From a virus, in the IMG/VR virus record IMGVR_UViG_3300014848_000022, positions 1 through 55,444 of that record: 55,444 nucleotides of DNA; one strand, given 5' to 3'. The notes beneath the pieces were generated by a model, which was given only the letters and a program-made list of their open reading frames with translations, was not told the DNA's origin and did no database searches. Below, in pieces: positions 1-8,746 of the stretch; the stretch's first letter is position 1, and every line of letters starts with the position of its first letter. A program made the position numbers and the translations under genes.

Positions 1-285
1 CTACCACTTCGAGATAATGGCACATCCCTTGATCAGCGCCAGCGCCTTGTCGAGTGCCGCCCGCAGCCGCAGGTCGACCGCCGCCAGAACGCCAGCGTCG
101 TGCGCGGCATCGCCAGTCAATTGGTCGCCCACGCGCGCGGGCACGGCGGGCACGTCGGCCGGATCGATACAGGCCACGGAGACCGGCGTGAGAACCTTTT
201 CGACCCGCACATCAATGATCGGAGGCGGCGTCTTGCTAGCGCAAGCACCCAGGAGAAGCGGTAGCAATACAAACAGTGCTTTCAT
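1..285 (-). CDS. Rz1-like outer-membrane spanin lipoprotein
   Basis: A 94-residue lipoprotein. The first 14 residues form a hydrophobic signal peptide ending in a lipobox (LGAC, with Cys15 the likely lipidated residue). This is typical of Rz1-type o-spanins, which sit in the outer membrane and join the inner-membrane Rz to fuse the membranes at the end of lysis. The mature part has a Pro-rich start (TPPP) followed by Ala-rich helical sequence. The gene is last in the lysis cassette. Its ribosome site (GGGGCGG) lies inside the last codons of the HNH gene just upstream. In most phages Rz1 overlaps Rz directly; here an HNH gene separates them. Confidence 0.7.
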   Translation of the reverse strand: MKALFVLLPLLLGACASKTPPPIIDVRVEKVLTPVSVACIDPADVPAVPARVGDQLTGDAAHDAGVLAAVDLRLRAALDKALALIKGCAIISKW

Positions 286-287
286 TT

Positions 288-911
288 TTACCGCCCCTTA
301 TTGATTGATTCCTCGGCAGACAACTTTGTACTTAAAAGTCTGCGTCGTATCGTATTTACATGTAATCCACTGATTTCAGCTAATTCTGGTATGGTAATTT
401 GGCGACCTTGATATGAGAAGTATCTTGTTTTGCGCTGATTGCGGCATTGAGTTTTTCGGTCGACCCAGCGGCAGTTTCCCGCCTCATAACCTCTATCGTT
501 ATCAATGCGATCTAACTCAAGATTGTCAGCGTAACCGTTATTCGTCGCCCATTGATGAAAAGCAGAATAATCATCCCACTCCTCACTAAAATTTATCCCG
601 CGTCCGCCGTAATCCGCAAAATGCTTATCACGTGGATTCCTGCATCGTCCCCGCGCACCAATCCATATCTTGTGAAGCCGTGTTGCGCTTAGGCCATGCT
701 TGAGCATCTGGTCTGCACGGCATGCTAGATCGCATTTCCTGCATTTGGGCAAAGCGCAGTCGCATTTGACCGATTGCGCCATGCGCTCAAAGGGCTCAGA
801 ACCACAGTCGCATTGCCACAGATAAATGCTTCGGTGGTTGACGATCCGCAGAAATTTGAGTGCGACTAGCTTTCCAAAGCGCTGGCCGGTAAGATCAATG
901 AAAGCCGACAT
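288..911 (-). CDS. HNH-type homing endonuclease-like protein
   Basis: A 207-residue protein starting at the ATG preceded by AAGGAG at 6-base spacing; a longer frame to 1007 has no such site. The N-terminal part has a Cys-rich segment (pairs of Cys around residues 35-65), a likely zinc site. The central part carries the signature of phage HNH/AP2-type nucleases: LDRIDNDRGY followed by GNCRW and Gln/Asn residues. The C-terminal 45 residues contain a helix-turn-helix-like stretch (IPELAEISGLHVNTIRRRL) suited to DNA binding. It lies between the two spanin genes and looks like a free-standing mobile insertion. Its leader can form two mutually exclusive 7-bp hairpins (GGCTCTG/CAGAGCC and GTTGGTC/GACCAAC). 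Confidence 0.75.
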   Translation of the reverse strand: MSAFIDLTGQRFGKLVALKFLRIVNHRSIYLWQCDCGSEPFERMAQSVKCDCALPKCRKCDLACRADQMLKHGLSATRLHKIWIGARGRCRNPRDKHFADYGGRGINFSEEWDDYSAFHQWATNNGYADNLELDRIDNDRGYEAGNCRWVDRKTQCRNQRKTRYFSYQGRQITIPELAEISGLHVNTIRRRLLSTKLSAEESINKGR

Positions 912-1028
912 CGCCATCTCCTTTGGCTTGTTGGTCAGGCTCTGGGAGGCGCGACCAACGCCTTTCAGAGCCGCTGAAATCATAGCTGAATCATGATTTG
1001 TTCTCAAGGGCCAGGATCATGCGGCGCA

Positions 1029-1481
1029 TCAAAGTTCCCCCTTGGCGGCCATCACAGCAGCAGGCGTTCGGCAATTCACAGAGGATGACGGCGATGCCAT
1101 CTCAATTGCGCGTGCCAGCGATTCCCGCTCGGTGTTGCGCGGATCAGTCGCAGCCAACGCATCCTTTCCAGCCTGCTTGCGTGTATCGCCATCAGCCTTG
1201 AGCCGCTGCACGGCGGCGTTCTGCAACTGGAGAGCGTCATGGAGCACATCGAAGCTTCCGCGCATGATCTCAGCGGCCCGCCGCCAGTCGTGTTCGGCGC
1301 TGCGCCACTGATCGCGCTCGGCCCTGAGGCCAGCGATCTTGATCGGCCAGATGCGCAGGCCCTCAATGCGGACCGTCTGGACCACGAGCAGCAGGGCGAG
1401 GGCGGTGCAGATCGGCCATGCCAGCGGGGCGAGGCGGGCGGCCAACCATGCCCATGCCTGGGCAAGCAGGGCGGCGATCAT
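1029..1481 (-). CDS. Rz-like inner-membrane spanin
   Basis: A 150-residue protein with one N-terminal membrane segment (about residues 15-37, Ala/Leu-rich) followed by a long charged helical region (residues 48-130) of the kind that forms the periplasmic coiled coil of i-spanins. It overlaps the holin gene upstream by 4 bases (ATGA). Position after the endolysin and before the Rz1-like lipoprotein supports the call; there is no strong sequence motif for this fast-evolving family. The adjacent HNH gene begins about 120 bases downstream. Confidence 0.65.
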   Translation of the reverse strand: MIAALLAQAWAWLAARLAPLAWPICTALALLLVVQTVRIEGLRIWPIKIAGLRAERDQWRSAEHDWRRAAEIMRGSFDVLHDALQLQNAAVQRLKADGDTRKQAGKDALAATDPRNTERESLARAIEMASPSSSVNCRTPAAVMAAKGEL

Positions 1482-1756
1482 ACCTCACCGCCCGGCAGAT
1501 TGGGCTGGGGCAAGCGCCGCGCAATCGTCGGGAGCAGGAAGGCCAAGAAGCCCACTGCCACCGATGCCACCGGCCTCCATTCCTCGGGCACATAGGCCAC
1601 GATTCGCGGCAGCAGGGTCGGGTCGCTCATGAGGTAGCCGATCAGCAGGCCGCTCACGGCAGCGATCTTGACAGACCACAGGCGCCAGAGGGCGCGCGCT
1701 TCGATCACGGCCTTGCGATAGGCCGGGCTGGCCTTGATTTTGGTCCAGATGCTCAT
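1478..1756 (-). CDS. Holin-like small membrane protein
   Basis: A 92-residue protein with two predicted membrane segments (about residues 28-45, KIAAVSGLLIGYLM, and 62-80, PVASVAVGFLAFLLP) and a basic N-terminal region. Size, topology and its place directly after the endolysin (4-base overlap) and before Rz fit a phage holin, which opens the inner membrane at lysis. Other membrane proteins in the same cassette (2448-3220) could share or regulate this role, so which one is the true holin is not settled. Confidence 0.6.
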   Translation of the reverse strand: MSIWTKIKASPAYRKAVIEARALWRLWSVKIAAVSGLLIGYLMSDPTLLPRIVAYVPEEWRPVASVAVGFLAFLLPTIARRLPQPNLPGGEV

Positions 1757-2451
1757 GCGATGACTCCCATGCTTCGTGCGCGACGGGCAGCAACTTCCGC
1801 CACGCCGATCAGGCCGCCATTGACGGCCCGGCGCAGGCCCGTGAAATCGCCCCGGTCGCAGTAGCTATTGGCCTTCGCGCGGCCCCAGTAGTCGCAGAAG
1901 GCGCGCGCCATCGGCACGGGCTCGCCGCCGTGGATCTGCTCAGAGGTCACCCCGAGCCGATAGAGCAGCAGGTCGTATTCGGCCCGGCCCGTGTGCTGGA
2001 TCAGCCCGCCGCCTCGACTGTTCCAGCCATCATCGTCATCCGTGCCGTTGAGCTGGTTGCCCATGCGGCCGCCATAGACGAAGTTGGCCAGCTCGCGCGG
2101 CTTGCCGACGAAGGCTTGCGCGCTCGCCAGCGTGGGGAATCGCCTGGGCCAAGTGCGCATCATGCCCGCCGCTGAATAGCTCATGTTCTCGGCAAAGCTG
2201 GTGTATCCGCCGGTCTCGTTGCCGGTCTGGGCAAGTGCCTCGGCGAGCCGGGCGCGGGTGTCCACAATGCCTGCCTTGAGAAGTTCCGGGGCCAGGGCGG
2301 CGCCAAGCGCGCGCAGCGCGGCATCGGGCTGGCGCTGGGCCTGATGGGCGAGCAGGGCAGTGCAGGTCTTGCCGCCCCACTGGCCATCGATCGGACCCGG
2401 ATCATAACCCTTGGCGGCCAATGTGGATTGCGTTTTGCGAATGTCGATCAT
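1753..2451 (-). CDS. Endolysin: peptidoglycan-binding plus GH19 lysozyme domain
   Basis: A 232-residue cell-wall hydrolase. The start is set by the 4-base ATGA overlap with the preceding gene; a longer open frame to 2634 is not needed. Residues 1-45 resemble a PG_binding_1 domain (LAAKGYDPGPIDGQWGGKT). Residues 65-220 resemble a glycoside hydrolase family 19 (chitinase-like) lysozyme: the QTGNETGGY segment gives the likely catalytic Glu79, with a second Glu at 88 in SFAENM, and NSRGGGLIQHTGR fits the substrate cleft. It would cut the glycan backbone once the holin releases or exposes it. No signal peptide is visible. Confidence 0.88.
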   Translation of the reverse strand: MIDIRKTQSTLAAKGYDPGPIDGQWGGKTCTALLAHQAQRQPDAALRALGAALAPELLKAGIVDTRARLAEALAQTGNETGGYTSFAENMSYSAAGMMRTWPRRFPTLASAQAFVGKPRELANFVYGGRMGNQLNGTDDDDGWNSRGGGLIQHTGRAEYDLLLYRLGVTSEQIHGGEPVPMARAFCDYWGRAKANSYCDRGDFTGLRRAVNGGLIGVAEVAARRARSMGVIA

Positions 2452-2771
2452 GGCGTTTTCTTCCATGGAGACCAGAGAGAGATATCGAGCTTTTCGGCTG
2501 TAGCGATCACCCCTTCGGCCACACCGATACAAGCGAGCCCAGCGATCGCTCCCGCTACCGTCGGAGGAACATCGACAAGAGGGCGCAGGGATTTCGCGAC
2601 GAAAGTGCCGAACAGATAGGCGCCGGACAGGCAAAGCAGGGAGGCGAGGATACGCTGCTTCCAGACCGAGGCCGGGCGCAGATATTCGCGCGCGCCGACG
2701 GCGAATGCGCCACCGCCGATCAGCTGGGCGGCATCATTTCCGATTGCGATCGGATCGCTTGGTACGGGCAT
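2448..2771 (-). CDS. Small membrane protein in lysis cassette
   Basis: A 107-residue protein starting at the ATG that overlaps the previous stop (TGATG). It has two hydrophobic segments (about residues 43-60, ILASLLCLSGAYLFG, and 70-90, TVAGAIAGLACIGVAEGVI) and a Gly/Ala-rich N-terminus. It ends in a basic tail and overlaps the endolysin start by 4 bases. Its position before the endolysin is where many phages keep a holin or antiholin, but no family match is certain. Confidence 0.55.
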   Translation of the reverse strand: MPVPSDPIAIGNDAAQLIGGGAFAVGAREYLRPASVWKQRILASLLCLSGAYLFGTFVAKSLRPLVDVPPTVAGAIAGLACIGVAEGVIATAEKLDISLWSPWKKTP

Positions 2772-3220
2772 CAGAGCGCCACCATGCGTAGTAGGTGCTG
2801 GAGCCGATGAGATAGACGGCCAGCCCAATGATCAATGCTGCGTCCGATGCCATCTGCCACGCCTCCAGCAATCAGGAATTGCGCAGCAGCGGCACAATTT
2901 ATGGCGGCTGCATAGGTCCAGAAACCGATATATCGGTCGCCATCAGCAATGTGCAGGCAGCGCCAGAAGATCATCCCAAGCGAGATCGCAGCGACCATGC
3001 GGTCCCTTGCCCCGCCATGGCAGGCGCGAAGGGCGACGATCATGCAGAGGTCGCAGAGCATCATCATGACCGCCCGATCATTGCCCTGATAGAGCGCGCC
3101 GATGATCCAGGATGAGGCCGTGGATGCGGCGAGGATGGCGATCACCGGTCGCGGCCCCACGCGATGGAAGGCCATCGCCCAGAGCGCGGCATGCGCGGCA
3201 TAGACGATGGCCGTTTCCAT
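2771..3220 (-). CDS. Membrane protein, lysis region, unknown function
   Basis: A 149-residue protein with about four hydrophobic stretches (near residues 1-16, 23-42, 50-66 and 104-118), Met- and Cys-rich. The start at 3220 overlaps the upstream stop as TGATG; a longer frame reaching 3316 would overlap the upstream gene fully. It is translationally coupled on both sides within the lysis cassette. I do not recognise the family; a role in lysis timing or the membrane is inferred only from location. Confidence 0.5.
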   Translation of the reverse strand: METAIVYAAHAALWAMAFHRVGPRPVIAILAASTASSWIIGALYQGNDRAVMMMLCDLCMIVALRACHGGARDRMVAAISLGMIFWRCLHIADGDRYIGFWTYAAAINCAAAAQFLIAGGVADGIGRSIDHWAGRLSHRLQHLLRMVAL

Positions 3221-3402
3221 CACTGCTCCTTCGGCTCGCTGGCGGCCATGAGCGTCTGCGGCTGCACGCCGGCGACAGCGCCGTGCGATTGCAGCAGGCC
3301 GCTCAGGATCGAGCATTCTTCCGCGTGGATCTTGGCGAGCTGCGAGGTCAGTGCAGCCTTTCGCTTACCGAGATCGATGAGGCGATTTGCGGAGTCGTCC
3401 AT
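3220..3402 (-). CDS. Small helical protein, unknown function
   Basis: A 60-residue protein with a good ribosome site (AAAGGA, 6 bases before ATG). Residues 1-40 form a continuous amphipathic helix with heptad-like Leu/Ile spacing (ANRLIDLGKRKAALTSQLAKI), so it is probably a coiled-coil oligomer. It is the first gene after the spike and the first of a run of overlapping genes leading to lysis. No function can be assigned. Confidence 0.5.
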   Translation of the reverse strand: MDDSANRLIDLGKRKAALTSQLAKIHAEECSILSGLLQSHGAVAGVQPQTLMAASEPKEQ

Positions 3403-3449
3403 TGTGCGTCCTTTGGTTTACCGGGCCGGGTGGCCGCGATGGGTTGAAA

Positions 3450-4799
3450 TCAGTTAAGCGCGATAGAGCGACGCCCGCGTTCGAGCATGGTCTTCAGGCC
3501 GACGCGAGAACCGGTATCGTTGTATGATTGATCGTATCCGGCCCATGCCGCCCGAAGCGATGCAAGGTCGGAGATTGCGGTCCCGCGCACAGTTCCCCAT
3601 GTTCCAGAGCCGCTCACCAGATACGAGTTCTGGTCGTTGATGCAGCCGCCCGCGTCGCCAGTCGCGCTGTCCCACGAGATCAGCGTGCCGATGGGCGCAT
3701 GAAACCGGCAATTTCGGACAGTGTTGTTCGCGACCTTCGAGTTGTTCTCGACGTTGATGCCGACACGCAGGGCCGGAGAAGTGGCATAGCGGTTATAGAC
3801 ATCCACATCCTCGACAAGGACGTTCTGGCAGGCCTTGAGATACAAACCGGACAAGCACCCGCCATAGACGGTCGCACGGGTGACGCGAACGCCGGTCGCA
3901 TTCTTGATCACGAGGCCCTGACCGTTCGATGTGTTGTTGCCGCCGAAGAATGAGCAGTCGATGACCGTAACGTTCGAGCACCCGGCGCCGATAACGGAAG
4001 CGTGGCCGGTCAACGCGACAGCCTTGACCCGCGTGATGATGCCGGTCGTGGTCTGGCCGGTCGAAGCATCTTCGCCGATCTGCATGCATGTCCCGGCGAC
4101 GGACGAGCCGTAGGCGCACAGGTCAAGTTCGAAGAGCTTGAAATCCAGCACGCCCTTCATGCGGAACGGAAAATAGCCGACGTGGAATTTGCACTGGACG
4201 AATGACAGGTCAGACACGAAACCAAGCTGGCTGTCGAAATTCACGCCAGCGATGGGATACGCCCCGATCTGTCGGATTTCACAGCCCTGCCAGAGGATTT
4301 TGCTGATCGTGTAGGTGCCCCCAGAGCCGGAGTCCCACACGCTCTGCATGGCGGTATTGGTCCCGCCAGATTGGCCGATCACATCCCAGCGGCAGCCGAT
4401 AAACCGGATGTTTGAAGTAGTCGTGTTGAGGAACCGCATGACAGACGTTGCCGTAGCCGAGTTGTTGCGGAACACGATGTTTCTGAACTGGATGAACGAG
4501 CAGGCGCCGACTTGGACCGAATAGTTCCCGCTGGTCCCGGTGATGACGACACTGCCCGGCGCCTGCGGATCGAGTAAGCTGTAATTCGGTTCGGGCTCGA
4601 CGAACACGAAGTTTGCGAAGTTCTGGGTCAGGTAGAGGTAGCCAGAGCCAGAGTTTTCGGCATAGGTTCCCCCTCCCATGTAGATCACATCGCCAGCGGC
4701 TGCCACAGAGAGTGCCTTGACGAGCGTTGCATAGGGCGCGCCGGTTGCACCGGTCCCGGTCGTGTCATTGCCGGTCGTGCGGACGTAAATCTCAGCCAT
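3450..4799 (-). CDS. Right-handed beta-helix tail spike
   Basis: A 449-residue protein. It begins with IYVRTTGND followed by a Gly/Thr-rich linker and DVIYMGGGTY, the usual opening of pectate-lyase-like beta-helix proteins. The body is a long series of short Val/Ile/Asn-rich turns (for example NVTVIDCSFFGG, GVRVTRATVYGG, NVLVEDVDVYN), the repeat pattern of a parallel beta-helix. Such proteins form trimeric spikes that bind or cut surface polysaccharide. It shares a start/stop junction with the 100-residue protein upstream, which may connect it to the fibre. Confidence 0.75.
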   Translation of the reverse strand: MAEIYVRTTGNDTTGTGATGAPYATLVKALSVAAAGDVIYMGGGTYAENSGSGYLYLTQNFANFVFVEPEPNYSLLDPQAPGSVVITGTSGNYSVQVGACSFIQFRNIVFRNNSATATSVMRFLNTTTSNIRFIGCRWDVIGQSGGTNTAMQSVWDSGSGGTYTISKILWQGCEIRQIGAYPIAGVNFDSQLGFVSDLSFVQCKFHVGYFPFRMKGVLDFKLFELDLCAYGSSVAGTCMQIGEDASTGQTTTGIITRVKAVALTGHASVIGAGCSNVTVIDCSFFGGNNTSNGQGLVIKNATGVRVTRATVYGGCLSGLYLKACQNVLVEDVDVYNRYATSPALRVGINVENNSKVANNTVRNCRFHAPIGTLISWDSATGDAGGCINDQNSYLVSGSGTWGTVRGTAISDLASLRAAWAGYDQSYNDTGSRVGLKTMLERGRRSIALN

Positions 4800-5101
4800 T
4801 AGCGCACCTCAACCGTTTCATTTTGCGGGATCAGCAGAGGGTTGCCGCTCGATCCACGCCGGACCCACAGCGCGCCAGAGCCAGTGCAGTCGTTGCGGAG
4901 GGATTGCACCTGCGAGGCGGCGGGTAGCGTGATAGTCGCATCTGCAGCCAATGCCCCAGTGAACCGGAGCGCACCATAGGATGCTTGCGCCTCCGTCAAG
5001 GTTGCGTTTCCGGAAATTGACACGGTTGAAGGTGAACTGATCTGCCGGGCCTCCGCCCCTGCGCCAGAGGCGAGTGCGCGCGCGATTGAATCCTTGGCCA
5101 C
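4799..5101 (-). CDS. Small fibre- or spike-associated protein
   Basis: A 100-residue protein with an Ala/Ser-rich helical start and a beta-rich C-terminal half (ATITLPAASQVQSLRNDCTGSG, RRGSSGNPLLIPQNETVEV). This resembles short modules found on phage tail fibres. It overlaps the spike gene start at base 4799 and follows the 106-residue protein by 3 bases, so the three are probably co-translated. A structural or adaptor role for the spike is inferred. Confidence 0.5.
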   Translation of the reverse strand: MAKDSIARALASGAGAEARQISSPSTVSISGNATLTEAQASYGALRFTGALAADATITLPAASQVQSLRNDCTGSGALWVRRGSSGNPLLIPQNETVEVR

Positions 5102-5104
5102 GGG

Positions 5105-5425
5105 TTACTGCCCCCCGCTGATGTAGAAGGTTCCATCGCCCAGATTTCCGCCCAGCGAGATCCATTCGCCACCGCTCAGGTCGTAGCGGCCCACGGCGCT
5201 GATTGAGGTCACACCGGTGGTCTTGCCCAGCCCGGTGTCGGCATAGGCGCTGCGGGCGCTCTGGCGATCCGAATTCGGGCCGCCCATGATCTGGCGCGCA
5301 ACTGCCGGTGCTTCGGTGCAGAAGATGGTGACGGAGGGGAAAAGCGTCGCGTCAATCGGTGTCCCATCCCAGGTTTGAGGGCTAGCGGTCGGGCCGCCAT
5401 ACATGAGTTGATTTTTGAACTGCAT
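5105..5425 (-). CDS. Small tail-tip protein, unknown function
   Basis: A 106-residue protein. The ATG at 5425 is preceded by AAAGGA at about 9 bases; an earlier TTG at 5443 overlaps the fibre stop and is less likely. The sequence is polar with Gly/Thr/Ser-rich beta segments (GKTTGVTSISAVGRYDLSGGEW, DGTFYISGGQ). It sits between the SGNH-containing fibre and the spike, so it is probably a virion or receptor-binding accessory protein. Confidence 0.5.
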   Translation of the reverse strand: MQFKNQLMYGGPTASPQTWDGTPIDATLFPSVTIFCTEAPAVARQIMGGPNSDRQSARSAYADTGLGKTTGVTSISAVGRYDLSGGEWISLGGNLGDGTFYISGGQ

Positions 5426-5439
5426 GGTCAGGCGTCCTT

Positions 5440-8304
5440 TCAATCAAATAGGTAGGTAGTATCGGCCTGCACTTGGGCAAACATTGCAGCCTGCCCGGCA
5501 ACATTCGGGTGGGTTGTGCCATCCGAATAAAGGCTGGAGTCGATGGTCACGCGGTCATGATTGACCGATACTGCCGACGCAAAATCGATATAGTCGTAGG
5601 GGCCGAAATATTGGCCCATCACATCGGCATTCATAGCCGTGAGCTGACTCTGCTTTCCGGTGATCCCGGTGCGCGGGATGTATGTCGTCAGCACCGGGAT
5701 TGCGCCCGCCGCCTCCACGGCAGCGATGATGGCTGCCATGTTCGCCCTCCAAGTGGATTGCGAGGCATCATTCGTTCCGATGGCCAGCACGACATAGCGC
5801 GCAGCCCAGATCGAGATATCGGTGGCCATGCGCGAGATCACGCCGGTTGTTGTGTCGCCGCCGCGCGCCGCGACAACAACGTCCCCCCGGTTGCGCGCTG
5901 CGTCGAGCTGATAGACCCAGCCAGTCGGCCAGTTCGTCGTTCCGACGCCAACGGCTGAATTTTCACCGATGCTGTCGCCAATCAGAACTGCCCACGGCTG
6001 CGGGCGGCTCGCCGCGCTGTAGTCAAATTCGGTGACGGTGGGGGTGCCGCCCAGGTTGACGACGCCCGGCGCGCCAAAGAAGCGCACCAGATTCCGCGTG
6101 TCGCTGGTCTGGTTGTAATCCCATGACCACGAAACCGACTGCTGAGTCAGGCTGCGGGTGACCTTGGCGGACATGAGGAGCCCAGCCTTCTTGGTCTCGA
6201 CAATATAAGTCTCGCCCGCAACGATGAACCCGCTCGGCAGTGCAACACTTTCAGCAAGCGTGGCGGATTGTGCGCCGTCAAGGGCGTAGATATCGAGCGT
6301 GTTGCCCGGCCCGTTGATGATGACACCCGAACCCCCGTAGCTTCCAGTGGTCGAGGGGAACAAGGCGACGCAATTATAGACGATGCCGACATGATCAGTC
6401 GTTGCCGACAGCTTGATCTTGGCCCTGGCCGTCTTGTTCGCGATCACACTGGGCTGCGCGAAGATGGCCTGCTGCGTCCATCCTGCGCCCGTTGCCGTCA
6501 ATCCCGATGACCACGACCATCCGGCGAGACTCCATGAGCCCGACGCGGTGGCCCCGGCAAAGGTCTGGCGCTCAATGATCAGGCTCTTGTCGGCAGGCCG
6601 CGCGGAAACCGCGCCGCTGGCGGCATAGCCGATGGTTGCGTCAATCGAGACCGTGGCGCCCGGCTGCGTCGTGAATGCGACGACAGAGCCATCAGCAACG
6701 GATGAGCCAGACGGGATCCGATAGGAATTGCTGCCGCTGCCATACCTGAGGCCGCCAGAGGTGATCGGGGCGTAGAAGATGGAGACGTTTGCAGGGACAA
6801 AGTAGGTGCCCAGCACGGATGTCCCGAACGTATCCACGGTTCCGCCCGTGGTGTTGACGATCCACGACTTCAGGACGGTGATGGAACCGCCCGTGATGCG
6901 CGCCGCGACGATTCTCCCTGTTCCGCCCGTCACAGTCTGCACCCGGACTTGGCGCAGAACGCCGCCAGCCGAGAAAGGAACCGTGCCCCAATAGTAGGAC
7001 AGGCTGGCTGTGAACGTCGCTGCCGCAGCATCGCCCATCGTCATTGCGTTGGGGTATGCAGCGGAGAGAAGAGCCGTGATTGATGCGGTGTTGAGGGTGG
7101 CTGATGCGGTATTGGCAGCGATTTGCGCGGTCAGCGGCAGCGGCGCGTAGGTGAGCGCGTATTGCACGGCGATGGTGATAGTGGTCACCGCCGGGGTGGG
7201 AGTGATATCTCCGACAGCGGCCACGGACCCGACAGGGATGTACGGCAGCACATAGCCGCCCGAATTGTAATAGGGCGTGCCGCCAGTCAGCCTCTGATAG
7301 CCGATGCGGAAGCCGGACGGCAGATAGGGGCTGTCCGGGATCAGCCACGAATTCGCGCCGCCCGTGGCCGTCACCGCCTGCACGAAAGCGACGCGATAGG
7401 TGCCGTCTCCGACGGGCTCGAACACCATGAGGTTGCCGGTCCCGCCACCGTTGATGCCGATGGACACCGACTCCAGGAACCCCGCATGGGGGCTCGGCCG
7501 GCTCATGTAGATGTTGTCGTTGCTCGACAGCGATCCTGCCGTAAACAGGTCTCCGACAGACGCGCTGGTGACATCTGAAAGATCGGAACCGATTTCGGCT
7601 TTCAGGGATAGCGCAATGGCATCCAGGCCGGTCGCAAGATATCGCGTGAACTGGATGCCATCAGAATCAATGACGGGAGCGAGCGCGCCGCCAGCATTCT
7701 GCCACAGGGCCATTTTCGCGTTGTCGTTGGTCGGGGCCTCAAAGATGGTCCCGGCAGTGACAGCCGACACCGCGGCTACGGGGGGCGTCGGCGCGCTCGT
7801 GAAGCCAGCAGAGGCTGGCCATGCCAGCGTCGGGACGCCTGATGAGACGGAAATCCCTCCGCTGGCAATCCGATAGCCCCCCGACGCCTTTCCGTCAGCC
7901 CCGACGGTGCCATAGATTCTGATCCCAAGGGGGCCTCCGGTGGGAATGAGGAGGTATTCCCCCGGTGCGCCCCCGGCGCCAGTGCCGGCGCCGCCGGAAA
8001 CGCCGGAAACCGTGAATGGCAGGGCGCCCCCCACAGACAAAGCGGTCGAGAGCGATCCGATGGACGCGGCGAATGCCGCCGCAACTGCACCTGCGGCAAC
8101 CGCAATCGCTGCCGACTGCTTGGCAGAAATCGCGGTTTCGCTAACCGGGTTGCTGGCGGCATCAATGATTGTCTGGACCGACACTTGGGCAAAGCTGTCC
8201 TGCGATGCCTCGGCCGGGTTATCCCCCTCGACGCGCAGGGGGATCATGGCCTTGGAATACTGGCCCGTGTCGACCAGCGGTGTCGAGTGCGAGAAGTCGG
8301 TCAT
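5440..8304 (-). CDS. Large tail fibre with C-terminal SGNH/GDSL esterase domain
   Basis: A 954-residue protein. The N-terminal 130 residues include a helical Ala-rich stretch and a Gly-rich linker that could attach to the baseplate. The middle is beta-rich and Ser/Thr/Gly-rich. Residues 770-954 form an SGNH hydrolase: block I GDSIGE with nucleophile Ser778, block II ARGGDTT (Gly815), block III GTND (Asn845), and block V DGTTHPN (Asp928, His932). Phage SGNH domains usually remove O-acetyl groups from host capsule or LPS during adsorption. An intrinsic terminator lies immediately upstream of the gene, so its level may differ from the rest of the tail. Confidence 0.85.
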   Translation of the reverse strand: MTDFSHSTPLVDTGQYSKAMIPLRVEGDNPAEASQDSFAQVSVQTIIDAASNPVSETAISAKQSAAIAVAAGAVAAAFAASIGSLSTALSVGGALPFTVSGVSGGAGTGAGGAPGEYLLIPTGGPLGIRIYGTVGADGKASGGYRIASGGISVSSGVPTLAWPASAGFTSAPTPPVAAVSAVTAGTIFEAPTNDNAKMALWQNAGGALAPVIDSDGIQFTRYLATGLDAIALSLKAEIGSDLSDVTSASVGDLFTAGSLSSNDNIYMSRPSPHAGFLESVSIGINGGGTGNLMVFEPVGDGTYRVAFVQAVTATGGANSWLIPDSPYLPSGFRIGYQRLTGGTPYYNSGGYVLPYIPVGSVAAVGDITPTPAVTTITIAVQYALTYAPLPLTAQIAANTASATLNTASITALLSAAYPNAMTMGDAAAATFTASLSYYWGTVPFSAGGVLRQVRVQTVTGGTGRIVAARITGGSITVLKSWIVNTTGGTVDTFGTSVLGTYFVPANVSIFYAPITSGGLRYGSGSNSYRIPSGSSVADGSVVAFTTQPGATVSIDATIGYAASGAVSARPADKSLIIERQTFAGATASGSWSLAGWSWSSGLTATGAGWTQQAIFAQPSVIANKTARAKIKLSATTDHVGIVYNCVALFPSTTGSYGGSGVIINGPGNTLDIYALDGAQSATLAESVALPSGFIVAGETYIVETKKAGLLMSAKVTRSLTQQSVSWSWDYNQTSDTRNLVRFFGAPGVVNLGGTPTVTEFDYSAASRPQPWAVLIGDSIGENSAVGVGTTNWPTGWVYQLDAARNRGDVVVAARGGDTTTGVISRMATDISIWAARYVVLAIGTNDASQSTWRANMAAIIAAVEAAGAIPVLTTYIPRTGITGKQSQLTAMNADVMGQYFGPYDYIDFASAVSVNHDRVTIDSSLYSDGTTHPNVAGQAAMFAQVQADTTYLFD

Positions 8305-8312
8305 GGGGTCAC

Positions 8313-8340
8313 CAAGAAAAAGCCCCGCCGAAGCGGGGCT
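8313..8340 (-). terminator. Intrinsic terminator upstream of the SGNH fibre gene
   Basis: On the minus strand, AGCCCCG / CGGGGCT form a perfect 7-bp stem with loop CTTCGG, followed by TTTTCTT. It lies after the tail-fibre assembly gene and directly before the 954-residue fibre gene, so late transcripts must read through it or be partly lost here. Confidence 0.75.
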
Positions 8341-8358
8341 GGGTCAGGTCAGGCCGGG

Positions 8359-8745
8359 TCAGGCCCACGCGGGATCGGGGGCAGCGGGCCAATCCGGCAA
8401 AGTCGTGGGGGCCTTGAAAATCGCGCGGAGGGCAGCGCGATATTCGCAGAAGGCCTCCGCGTTCTTGAGTAGCGCAGCGACATCGGCAGTCTGGGTGTAA
8501 TCCGTAGCGGCCAGCCGCTTACGGGCCTCCGCCTTGACCGCTGCGCATGCCTCAGCATCTGTCGGCTGATCGTGAGGAGCCAGGCACGGGGCTCCATCCT
8601 CACCAATAGCGATGCGCTGGCCGGAAGCCTGACCGGCCATCAGCGCGGCATAGGATTCCGGCGTGACCTCCACGACATCATCGGGCATCCGATCATGGCA
8701 GGCAGGATCGTAAAACCCGAGTGTCGACGGGGAGAAGAACGGCAT
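8359..8745 (-). CDS. Tail fibre assembly protein-like (Tfa-type)
   Basis: A 128-residue protein starting with FFSPSTLGFYDP, the typical opening of phage tail-fibre assembly chaperones (Phage T4 gp38 / lambda Tfa group), followed by a DVVEVTPESYAALMAGQ segment that also recurs in them. The C-terminal half is a helical Ala/Arg-rich domain (residues 60-128). It lies one base after the stop of the 436-residue fibre gene. It probably helps fold one or both fibres, and may remain attached to the fibre tip. Confidence 0.75.
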   Translation of the reverse strand: MPFFSPSTLGFYDPACHDRMPDDVVEVTPESYAALMAGQASGQRIAIGEDGAPCLAPHDQPTDAEACAAVKAEARKRLAATDYTQTADVAALLKNAEAFCEYRAALRAIFKAPTTLPDWPAAPDPAWA

Positions 8746-8746
8746 G

